A DNA stretch of 64,000 bases, taken from the NCBI RefSeq assembly GCF_000422465.1, contig NZ_KE383845.1:356241-420240 (forward strand), written 5' to 3'. Made by a program: the position numbers and the translations under genes. The DNA is from Paenibacillus harenae DSM 16969 (GTDB taxonomy: Bacteria > Bacillota > Bacilli > Paenibacillales > Paenibacillaceae). How positions within the stretch are numbered: position 1 is the first letter of the stretch; the number at the start of each line of letters is the position of its first letter. Under the pieces are notes generated by a model. It did no database searches. It was not told the DNA's origin and saw nothing but the letters and a program-made list of their open reading frames with translations. This document shows, piece after piece, positions 55,301 to 61,595 of the stretch.

Positions 55301-56528
55301 CGTTGAACCCGAATCGGTCCGCGGTGGCCGCCTCCGCCTCAAACTCCGCGATTACCTCATACGCTTCGACCGCCGCTCCCGGAAGCTCCGAGATGCCGTC
55401 TGCAACGGCAACGCCATCAAGCTCCAAAGCCGGCAGCCTTAGCTGCTGCAGCTCTTCGACCGGCGCCTGCTTCATCCGGATGCCGCTGTCGCCGCCTTCA
55501 TCGGTCAGCGTAAGCTCTCTCGGGACCGTCATCGTTCCCCTCCGGCCCGCGGATGGAACCGACTGGGCATAATGCCAGTTGTTCATCCAGCCGAGCCAGA
55601 TCCGGCGGCCCTCCGTGTCGCTGAAGGTCATGCCCGCGTAGAAATCGGCGCCGTAATCCGTCCACAGCACCTGATCCGGCGCATTCAGGTTCGTGAAGGC
55701 CGCGCCGTCGAAGTCGCCCACGAAATACTGCATGCCCGAGCCGAAAGCCGGCGCGCCTTCGGAAAGGCTGACGGACAACACCCATTTGATGCTATCCGGA
55801 TCGCCGTTCACCGCCAGCGGGAACAAGTCCGGCGTTTCCCAAAAGCCGTTATGCGAGCCTTCGCCCGCCCCGAAGTCGCTTTTATGCGTCCATGCCTTCA
55901 TATCCGGCGAGGAGTAGATGCGGACATGATCGCCGGCCGTAATGACCATCACCCATTTATTCGTCTGCTCATGCCAAATGACCTTCGGATCCCGGAATAC
56001 CGTCAGCCCGGACGGCTGCGGAATAACCGGATTTCCGTCATAGACGGTCCATGACCTGCCGCTGTCGTTGCTGTAAGCCAGGCTTTGCACCTGCCCGTTC
56101 GCGTATTCCTGCGTGAACATCGCCACCATCGGAGGCTGGCCGTTCGTCCCGAAGCCGGTTGTGTTGTTCCAATCCACGATCACGCTGCCGGAGAACATAT
56201 GCCCCAGCTCGTCGGGATACAGCGCGATCGGCAGCTCCTCCCAGTTCACGAGGTCCTTGCTGACGGCATGCCCCCAGAACATTTCGCCCCAAGTATCGCC
56301 GCTCGGCTTATACTGGTAGAACATATGGTACTCCCCGTTGTAATACACGAGTCCGTTCGGATCGTTCAGCCAATTCCGTTCAGGCGCATAGTGGAACAGA
56401 GGCCTGAGCCGCTCCTCTGTCAGCTGCCCGGCTTCCGCCGCCAATGCCGCCCGCTGGGGAATGACCTGATAACATAATGAAAAAAGAAGGATGAAAGCCA
56501 TTGCCAGTTTAAATGTTTTGCTTAACAT
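49386..56528 (-). CDS. Giant cell-surface protein with two GH32 modules, four CBM-like repeats, LamG and SLH
   Basis: 2380 residues. Signal peptide (1-~32, ending RAALAAEA); GH32 module 1 (~40-520) with nucleophile Asp56 in WLNDPNG, FRDPKVIW and WETPDLF; three repeats of ~150 residues (~529-679, 690-839, 848-1002), each starting NPxFExGDLxGW and ending GHxxVDD; LamG (~1006-1231); GH32 module 2 (~1255-1750) with Glu1277 in WMNEPHG, FRDPYVWK and WELPVLLP; a fourth repeat (~1776-1931); a Pro-Gln linker (~1933-1963); a region of unknown fold; three SLH domains (~2188-2380) that would bind it to the wall. The repeats may be inulin-binding CBM38-type modules. It should process fructans at the cell surface for the neighbouring importer. 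Confidence 0.95.
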   Translation of the reverse strand: MLSKTFKLAMAFILLFSLCYQVIPQRAALAAEAGQLTEERLRPLFHYAPERNWLNDPNGLVYYNGEYHMFYQYKPSGDTWGEMFWGHAVSKDLVNWEELPIALYPDELGHMFSGSVIVDWNNTTGFGTNGQPPMVAMFTQEYANGQVQSLAYSNDSGRSWTVYDGNPVIPQPSGLTVFRDPKVIWHEQTNKWVMVITAGDHVRIYSSPDMKAWTHKSDFGAGEGSHNGFWETPDLFPLAVNGDPDSIKWVLSVSLSEGAPAFGSGMQYFVGDFDGAAFTNLNAPDQVLWTDYGADFYAGMTFSDTEGRRIWLGWMNNWHYAQSVPSAGRRGTMTVPRELTLTDEGGDSGIRMKQAPVEELQQLRLPALELDGVAVADGISELPGAAVEAYEVIAEFEAEAATADRFGFNVHAGEGQKTAVGYDAVSGKLFVDRTRSGMVGFNGKFGEAPHEAEYEAGNTLKIHFIVDKTSVELFADDGSVVFTDQLFPEPGLNKLELFAEGGEVNLVSLSVYPLQAAEIGKMADKPLSPHSIPNPDFESGDLNGWTAEGEAFANANVVTETDWGWGCCFNKQGNYHVWGAKIGDAPTGTLSSAPFVLGGSGDISFLIGGGNDIDKLYVALVRAEDGTELMKVANTEWKDDGTLRRVHLNAEAYIGETVYMKVVDNHTGGWGHISVDDFQVLNYPESLANPGFETGDIAGWTTIGTAFAAPVSDVGTYWGSTPFNHQGVYHAWGFAGAANPDFADRRTGELRSSVFRLGGNGKVSFRVGGGEDINKLFVALVREDDDEILFKETGGASTMGEGYRRVEWDASAYLGENLYFRVVDYHTGGFGHINVDDFVVLDTQPVVPRELENPGFETGDLTGWTAEGDAFADAVTDLAAYGEEETAFGHEGGFHVWGLAGEGAGDDADERTGTLASHTFVLKGSGEIRFLIGGGRDEEKLYAALVRASDHEVLMKATGNGSEAYSSVTWDAAAYLGEELYVKAIDESMGGHINIDDVKVRGTGLIGSWSLNEGQGTTARDAARGVDDTVHYVFNEAKYKPSTEPLWRDGIAGKGLLFDGYSTWIERPADQIAKPDDELTIEAWVAPRSYEWGDMGQLSAIVNQHDKAGKTGYILGMGRHGKWSFQAGINGGWSEVWAAGDKPLEKNEWSYIAATYSKSDGKLKLYLNGELAGEQTSSGNTAIAPSDSSFLIGKNNTGAVINGVFTANMFGGLIDEVKVLNTALSAEEIAAHYSAAAGEFENGAAPKPELDFERGVYDGDRYRPQYHFISPGHWMNEPHGPLYFEGKYHLFYQHNPQGPYWHQIHWGHAVSDDMVHWEDMPVALAPDGGSVTPDGVWSGNAVIDDNGNPALFFTAGDDQAVPNQNTGLARSTFLEDGDVNLKKWIMEDEVVTKQAPNLPAEEGEVWFGQFRDPYVWKDGDMWYQLVGSGIKDVGGTALLYSSPDMVNWTYENPFFTGDYANLPETGQVWELPVLLPIGEDAQGKQKYAFFINPWFDHYNEHNVKYVFHWVGTWDKTANRFIPDHEEPRLFDFGEHFTGPSGMVDGQGRSILFSIAQDRRTEQQHYDAGWAHNAGLPVVLSLRGDGTLGIEPIEELQSLRGEELASAADTSVAQANAQLKPIQGDMLEIMLEADLAEADELGIKVRSTGDGREETLIYYDKESGRLEIDRSKSSLDPDIAKGVQGGEMALDDGKLKLHIYLDRSMVEAYANGKNSITSRVYPTQEDALGLELWSKGGKARIDKLQVWAMDSAYGEKVDAHWPPAGSVDETVQGLANHDFETGDLSGWIVEEGNAFTDAHVTKNNDWGWGGPFNQAFDRQDQGRHHLWGFHPDYGDDALGKLKSETFELAGDGAIDFLIAGGRDSESLYVALVRESDGQTLMKATGHDSEQYRRVAWDASPYIGERLYIQIVDRKTGGWGHLNVDDVNVPAASAGPQPQPQPQPQPQPQPQPQPQPQPQPQPQPQPDQESGTITVPASDIAVDTSADGRSIAKAKLSAEKVSKALNTAAASKAGRIVIEWPAQSADGIDAVLPLRTLQDAAGLNPELVITITYGQVTYDLPLRLLQGHVREAGDLLHIVVQAPEQETADAMDEAAAQAGLALRSEPYEFMLLLESNGELRELNDFGDVYVSRSIKFAGEPDPLAATALLFDPATGSFSFVPAVFEAQGGDTIAVLKRNGNSVYVIAEAKTTFDDLSGHWAKKSIELLASKLVVKGVSDDRFAPHAAVTRAEFAALLIRSLGLTAPSGTEASVVFADIHEADWFAEAVDTAAGFGLVQGYSDGSFKPRQTVSREEMAVMTARAIEFVEGGGELDIDPDRLASFGDSGRVSPWAREAMSGLLAGQLIEGRSNGILDPGATASRAEAATMMKRLLESFGFINTQS
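50637..50730. repeat. Low-complexity repeat coding a Pro-Gln linker
   Basis: Hexamers GGCTGC/GGCTGT repeated about 15 times (minus strand CAGCCG/CACAGCC type), encoding (Pro-Gln)n between the catalytic part and the wall anchor. Such tracts expand and contract by slippage without changing frame here, since the unit is six bases. Confidence 0.9.
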
Positions 56529-56553
56529 GCTTACGTTGACCCCCTAAAAATAG

Positions 56554-56565
56554 TTAATCGTTTAC
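56554..56565. promoter_or_regulatory. LacI-type operator D
   Basis: TTAATCGTTTAC, 26 bp upstream of the giant GH32 gene; same spacing to the start codon as operator A. Confidence 0.6.
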
Positions 56566-56626
56566 GTATGCGGCCGACCCTGAACGGGCCGGCCGCCGCA
56601 ACACTAGTTTAAGCAGAACGCTCCGG

Positions 56627-59600
56627 TCAGCCTGACGCCGCCTGGACGTTCACATCGTCAACATTGAGATGCCCGAAACCTCCCGTTGATTGATCGACGA
56701 TTTTGATGTAACATTCCTCGCCGACGTAAGCCGCCGCGTCCCAGTTCACCCTCGAATAGGCTTCGTCGTTATTGCCGGTTGCCTTCATGAGCACTGCGCC
56801 GTCGGGCGCCCTGACCAAAGCCACGTACAAGCCGTTTATGTCATTGCCCCCGCCGATCAGGAAATCGATGGCGCCGGTGCCGCCCAATATAAAGTGTTCC
56901 GACTTCAGCTCCCCGACCTGCGCGTCGCCTCCTTCTTTGAAGCCCCACAGATGCATGGAGCCGCTCTGGTTAAACGGGCCTCCCCAGCCCCAGTCAGCGT
57001 CGGCGGTCACATCCGCGGCGCTGAACGCATTGCCGCTCACGACCGTCCAGCCCGTCAAATCGCCGCTTTCGAAATCGTGGTTATTCAACTCACCCGTGCC
57101 GCCAGCCGATTGAACGGGCACGATGAAGTCGTCGACGTTCAAATGTCCCCATGCGTCGGTCCTTTCATCCACGACTTTAATGTACATCTCCGTTCCGATA
57201 TAAGCCGTGGCATCCCAGCTCCGGCGCGTATAAGCTTCCGTCGTCCCTTTGCTGCTCTGCCAGTCCCAATAGCTGCCCGGACCGCTCGTCCGGTACAGCT
57301 CCTTGCCGTCGGACGCGCGGACAAACGCGACGTACAGCTTATCGATGTCGGAGCCCCCGCCGATTTGCAAGCTTACTTGACCGTTTCCGCCGAGCGTGAA
57401 GGTGTCCGACCTCATTGTTCCCGTCGCGGCATCTCCTCCGCTCAAATGACCCCACAGATGATAGCTGCCCATCTGGTTGAACGGCTGCGATCCCCAGAAG
57501 GTCGTTTGATTCGTAACCGCGGTATCCGAGAAGGCCGTTCCGCTCTCCACGGTCCAGCCGCTCAAGTTACCTTCCTCGAAGCCGCCGTTGAAGAGGTTGA
57601 CGGAGGCCGGAGCGCTTGCAACCGTTACGGTTCTCGTCGCCAGCTTCTCGCCGTCTCTTGTTTTGGCCGTAATAACGGCCGTTCCCGGCGCTTTGCCCGT
57701 GACCGTACCGTTCACGACCGTCGCGACGGAGGGCTGGCTTGACGTCCAGACAACGTTTTTGTTCGTGGCGTTCGCTGGCGCGACTACCGCCTGCAGCGCC
57801 TTTTTACCTCCGACGGAAACCTGCAGCGAAGCAGGCGTGATGGACACGCCCGTTACCGGAACCGGCTCGTAAGCGGATTTCATGCGCCAAACCTTCAGCT
57901 TTTTGACTGTAATCGTGTTCGTATCCGCATTGCCCCACAGCTGGAGTCCCTTGGCGTCGCTGCGCGTCGCGTAGACCCTGGTCGTAATCGACTTCAGACC
58001 GTTCAAATAGGATTCGACCATCGACTTGTCAAGGAATATGCGCATCTTCACATTCTCGCTGGCGATATCCACATTGCCGAACTGAAAGCCCTTGTTCTCG
58101 CCGGCAACCGTTTTGGTCCGGTCGACGCCAAATTCTTTATTGCTGTTCTTGTAAAAAAGCAGCGTTTCCTCCTCGCCGTTCGGCGATTTCCGCACCTTGA
58201 TGCCCACGTTGTCCGCAGAGCCGCGAGCCAGCTCCAGCTCGATTTCCAGCGTGTCTCCGGTTATGGCGGCCAGCGCCATATTCGCTGCTGCGAAGCTCGT
58301 ATCCGTGGTAATGTTCAACAGCTGCTCGCCGCGAAGACTTTGCAGCTCGGCGATCGGATTAATGCCCAGCCTGCCGTCGTCGCGCAATTGGAGCTCCACC
58401 GGCAGGCCCGCGTTATGCGCCCAGCCGAGATCGGAATCCTGCTGGGACGTCCTCTGGCCTTGCGCGATCGTGAACATGATATTCCGTCCCGATACCGGAT
58501 CGGTGAAGGCGCTCGGGCCCGTGAAATGGAAATCGCCGAAATCCATCAGCTGCGGCGCGTCGTTATCCGGCGTAAACTTCGCGGTGGAAGCATTCCAGGT
58601 ACCGATCCAGTAATACACCTCCACATCCGCCCCGGCCCCGACGGGACTGACCGCGAACAAATGTTTGCCGCCACCGAGCGGCAGAATGATCGGAAGCTCC
58701 CATACCGGCCCTAGAAACGGATAGGACGCCATGTCCGCCTGATATAACGGTCCGCGGTACGTCCAATCCATCAGGCTCGGATCCGTCGTCGAATAGACGG
58801 CTGCGGTTCCGCCTTGCCCCGCTATTCCTGTCCCGTTAAGCAAAAACCAGGTTGATCCATCCTTGAACACGTAAGGGTCGCGGAACTCGCCTTGGATGCC
58901 TTGACCCGGCTGCTGGGTTATGGCCAGCTTCGGTTCCTTCACCCAGCGCTTCAAGTCATTGTCGCCGTCGGTTTGCACGGTGCTTCTGGCTACGCCGACA
59001 TTCTGGTTGCTGTTCATGTACGGCCTGGAATCGTTGCCTGCCGTGAAGAACAGCGTCGGGTTGCCGCTATCGTCGACAACGGCGCTTCCCGTCCAATCCC
59101 CGTCGGGATCGACCTGGAACAGCTCCGGCGCCAGCGCAGGCGGAAGATCGCGCCAATGCACCATGTCGTCGCTGACCCAATGCCCCCAATTCATATTGTG
59201 CCAGTACGGGCCTTGGGGGTTATTTTGATAGAACAAATGGTACTGCCCGTTGTAATAGAGCGGGGCATGCGGCTCGTTCATCCAATGGCCGGGCGCAATC
59301 GCATGGTAGATTGGACGGTGTTTGTCGCCGTCATACACGCTCCTGTCGAAGCTGAGGTTCGGAGTCGGCAAATTCCCGCCCAGCGCCGCGAGCCGGCTGT
59401 CATAGGCGCTTTGCGCCTCCATCGCCGTAATAGCGCCGTCGTATACCTTCACCTCGTCGATCAGCCCATTGAACATATTGAGCGGAAATACCGCAAGCGG
59501 TGTGCTTTGGTTATTTTTGCCGATAAGCAGGTCGCTCGCGGAATGGGTGATCGCGGAACCCGCCGGTATCGAGCTTGCCGCCACCTGCTTGCCGTTCAAA

Positions 59601-60181
59601 TACAGCTTCATCGTGCCTGCGGCTCCGTCGACCGTCGCTGCGATATGCGACCATTCGTTTTTGGGCAGCGCCTCGTATGACCATACCTCGTACCAATTGC
59701 CTCCAGCCCCGATCTGGAATGACCATGTGCCGTGCCTGAATACGCCAAGTATGAAACCTTGCTTAGCCGTCTTATCATGCTGGTTCACCACCGCGGACAA
59801 AATGCCGCCGTCGCCCCATTCGTATGCGCGCGGGGCCACCCAAGCTTCCACCGTCATCGCGCCAGCGGGCGTAGCGATCGGGGCATGCGTCACCCAGTTC
59901 GAATAGCCGTCGAAGAGCAGCGCCTTGCCTGAAATGCCGTCCTCCCGCCAGACGGGGTCGCTTGACGGTTTATATACGGCATTGTTGAACACGTAGTTCA
60001 CGGGATCGTTACTGCCGCTGACCGTTTCCTTCGTCAGCTTCCCGCTTCCTTCATCCAGTTTCCATTCGACGATTTTCGTCGCCGCTGCCTCCGCTTTATC
60101 CGGCATAGAAAATTGCGGAGCAATAAGTGCAAGGATTATTCCGAGTATTGCCAGTCTTTTATTCCTGTTCCGTCCTTTCAT
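56627..60181 (-). CDS. Secreted LamG-GH32 protein with Big_2 and two CBM-like repeats
   Basis: 1184 residues. Signal peptide (LAILGIILALIAPQF...AEAA); LamG (~38-275; WKLDEGSGKLTKETVSGSN); GH32 (~290-770) with Glu303 in WMNEPHAPLYY, EFRDPYVF and VWELPIILP; a Big_2 domain (~778-860; VTGVSITPASLQVSVGGKKA); two ~150-residue repeats (~864-1020 and 1032-1184) of the same kind as in the giant protein, with GHLNVDDF and GHLNVDDV ends. No SLH, so probably released or loosely bound. The start at 60181 has GGAGG 7 bases ahead; in-frame TTG 60271 would add a hydrophilic leader without a good site. The combination recalls cycloinulo-oligosaccharide fructanotransferase, but that is inference. Confidence 0.93.
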   Translation of the reverse strand: MKGRNRNKRLAILGIILALIAPQFSMPDKAEAAATKIVEWKLDEGSGKLTKETVSGSNDPVNYVFNNAVYKPSSDPVWREDGISGKALLFDGYSNWVTHAPIATPAGAMTVEAWVAPRAYEWGDGGILSAVVNQHDKTAKQGFILGVFRHGTWSFQIGAGGNWYEVWSYEALPKNEWSHIAATVDGAAGTMKLYLNGKQVAASSIPAGSAITHSASDLLIGKNNQSTPLAVFPLNMFNGLIDEVKVYDGAITAMEAQSAYDSRLAALGGNLPTPNLSFDRSVYDGDKHRPIYHAIAPGHWMNEPHAPLYYNGQYHLFYQNNPQGPYWHNMNWGHWVSDDMVHWRDLPPALAPELFQVDPDGDWTGSAVVDDSGNPTLFFTAGNDSRPYMNSNQNVGVARSTVQTDGDNDLKRWVKEPKLAITQQPGQGIQGEFRDPYVFKDGSTWFLLNGTGIAGQGGTAAVYSTTDPSLMDWTYRGPLYQADMASYPFLGPVWELPIILPLGGGKHLFAVSPVGAGADVEVYYWIGTWNASTAKFTPDNDAPQLMDFGDFHFTGPSAFTDPVSGRNIMFTIAQGQRTSQQDSDLGWAHNAGLPVELQLRDDGRLGINPIAELQSLRGEQLLNITTDTSFAAANMALAAITGDTLEIELELARGSADNVGIKVRKSPNGEEETLLFYKNSNKEFGVDRTKTVAGENKGFQFGNVDIASENVKMRIFLDKSMVESYLNGLKSITTRVYATRSDAKGLQLWGNADTNTITVKKLKVWRMKSAYEPVPVTGVSITPASLQVSVGGKKALQAVVAPANATNKNVVWTSSQPSVATVVNGTVTGKAPGTAVITAKTRDGEKLATRTVTVASAPASVNLFNGGFEEGNLSGWTVESGTAFSDTAVTNQTTFWGSQPFNQMGSYHLWGHLSGGDAATGTMRSDTFTLGGNGQVSLQIGGGSDIDKLYVAFVRASDGKELYRTSGPGSYWDWQSSKGTTEAYTRRSWDATAYIGTEMYIKVVDERTDAWGHLNVDDFIVPVQSAGGTGELNNHDFESGDLTGWTVVSGNAFSAADVTADADWGWGGPFNQSGSMHLWGFKEGGDAQVGELKSEHFILGGTGAIDFLIGGGNDINGLYVALVRAPDGAVLMKATGNNDEAYSRVNWDAAAYVGEECYIKIVDQSTGGFGHLNVDDVNVQAASG

Positions 60182-60249
60182 GCATACGCCTCCCGGGATA
60201 TGATCTGCTTCCTGTCGCAGCGGCCGTGGCTTGAAGCATGCTCTCTGGG

Positions 60250-60263
60250 TGTAAGCGTTATCA
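60250..60263 (+). promoter_or_regulatory. cre site (CcpA)
   Basis: TGTAAGCGTTATCA matches TGWAANCGNTNWCA at all 14 positions. It lies 69 bp upstream of the secreted GH32 start, downstream of the LacI-type operators, a position suited to a transcription roadblock during growth on glucose. Confidence 0.8.
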
Positions 60264-60376
60264 TTATGCAACGCGCCAAGCGCGTATCGGAATGACTGCG
60301 ACTTCGTTCCGAATGCCTCCTAACTTATGTTCATAGATCAACGTTCTTTTCGAATAGACATCACCTCCAATTCATT

Positions 60377-60400
60377 AAAATCGTTTACGTAATCGTTTAC
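60377..60400. promoter_or_regulatory. Tandem LacI-type operators E and F
   Basis: AAAATCGTTTAC (60377-60388) directly followed by GTAATCGTTTAC (60389-60400), about 200 bp upstream of the secreted GH32 gene and 20 bp beyond the lacI-type stop codon. Confidence 0.7.
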
Positions 60401-60420
60401 GTAAGAGATAAAAAGAATAG

Positions 60421-61425
60421 TCAGCTCGATTGTCTGACTACGAGATTTGCCGTTAAACGATGCTCCTGCCGAGGCGACCCCGCGTTGTCGATCCGCTCCA
60501 GCATAACCTCCGCCGCTTTCACGCCAAGCTCGAAGGCAGGCTGCTCGATGACCGTAAGAGGCGGGGACGTGATTCGAGTCCACTGGAACTCGTCGTATGC
60601 GACTACCGCGATTTGTTCCGGCACGCTTATCTTCTTCTCCTGCATATAAAACATAACGCCCATGGCCATGACGTTGTCCGTCACGAATATAGCGGTAGGT
60701 TCATGCCTCATCAGGGATTCCGTCAGCTTATAGCCGCTGTCCAGCGATACCTCCCCGATGCTGATCAGGTCCGATTCGGCTTCAATGCCCGCTTCCGACA
60801 ACGCTTCCAGATAGCCGGCAACCCGCTCTTCGGTCGTGGTTAGCGTATTCGGTCCGGATAGGTAGGCAATCCGCTTATGCCCCTTGCCGATCAACATTTG
60901 CACCGCTTCCTTGGAAACGGTCTTGTTATCGACGACGACGCAATCCCGGTTGCTGTTATTCGGAACCCTATCCAAATAAACGACGGGGTAATCCCCGAAC
61001 AAATGCTCATAGTCAAGCTCTCTGCTCGCCGGCGCCATGATGAGCCCGTCTATCATCTGGGAGCCGAGCATCCGGATTTCATCCGCTTCGTATTCCGCCT
61101 CTTCATGCGAATCGCTTAGCACGAGATGGTAATGATTTTGCTTCAGCACGCTTTGAATGCCCGCCGCGACGGACATAAAAAAATAATTCGAAGTCTCCGA
61201 GGCCAGGATCGGAGCCAGAAACGCGATGACATACGACTTGCGGCTTCTTAGGGAACGCGCGACGAAATTGATGCGGTAATTCAAATCATTCATCGCCTGA
61301 TGTACCTTCCGCTTCGTATCCTCGGAAACGAATCTGGTGCCGTTGATGACATGCGATACGGTAGCCGTCGAGACATTGGCATGCTTCGCTACGTCTTTGA
61401 TACTTATATTTTTGCTATCGCTCAT
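60421..61425 (-). CDS. LacI family regulator of the fructan locus
   Basis: 334 residues. The N-terminal DNA-binding part ISIKDVAKHANVSTATVSHV with VINGTRFVSEDTKRKV and hinge RSLRSRKSYVIAF is complete; the periplasmic-binding-like sensor ends VVRQSS. It lies upstream of the secreted GH32 gene. Palindromes GTAAWCGWTTAC occur ahead of itself, both extracellular GH32 genes and the import operon, so it is the probable repressor of all four units, released by a fructan-derived sugar. Confidence 0.95.
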   Translation of the reverse strand: MSDSKNISIKDVAKHANVSTATVSHVINGTRFVSEDTKRKVHQAMNDLNYRINFVARSLRSRKSYVIAFLAPILASETSNYFFMSVAAGIQSVLKQNHYHLVLSDSHEEAEYEADEIRMLGSQMIDGLIMAPASRELDYEHLFGDYPVVYLDRVPNNSNRDCVVVDNKTVSKEAVQMLIGKGHKRIAYLSGPNTLTTTEERVAGYLEALSEAGIEAESDLISIGEVSLDSGYKLTESLMRHEPTAIFVTDNVMAMGVMFYMQEKKISVPEQIAVVAYDEFQWTRITSPPLTVIEQPAFELGVKAAEVMLERIDNAGSPRQEHRLTANLVVRQSS

Positions 61426-61482
61426 TTTCTCACACCCATGCTTGTCATTCTATTTTGCAACGTCCGCAGCCAGAGTCTGAAC

Positions 61483-61494
61483 GTAAACGTTTAC
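61483..61494. promoter_or_regulatory. LacI-type operator G (autoregulation)
   Basis: GTAAACGTTTAC, a perfect palindrome with central CG, just downstream of the -10 box of the regulator gene. Confidence 0.8.
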
Positions 61495-61502
61495 ATGTCT
61501 TT

Positions 61503-61531
61503 ACTTTATGTGAATCGCATAGGTTTGTCAA
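61503..61531 (-). promoter_or_regulatory. Promoter of the lacI-type gene
   Basis: On the minus strand TTGACA (61531-61526), a 17-bp spacer and TAAAGT (61508-61503). Operator G covers the expected start of transcription. Confidence 0.6.
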
Positions 61532-61549
61532 TCGTAATTTGTAATTTTA

Positions 61550-61580
61550 AACAGATCCGTACGTTCGGACGGATCTGTAC
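61550..61580 (-). terminator. Terminator after vanW-type gene
   Basis: CAGATCCGT and ACGGATCTG form a perfect 9-bp stem; on the minus strand GTTTAAAATT follows. It lies 18 bp past the stop codon. Confidence 0.6.
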
Positions 61581-61595
61581 GTGTAATCGCTTGCT

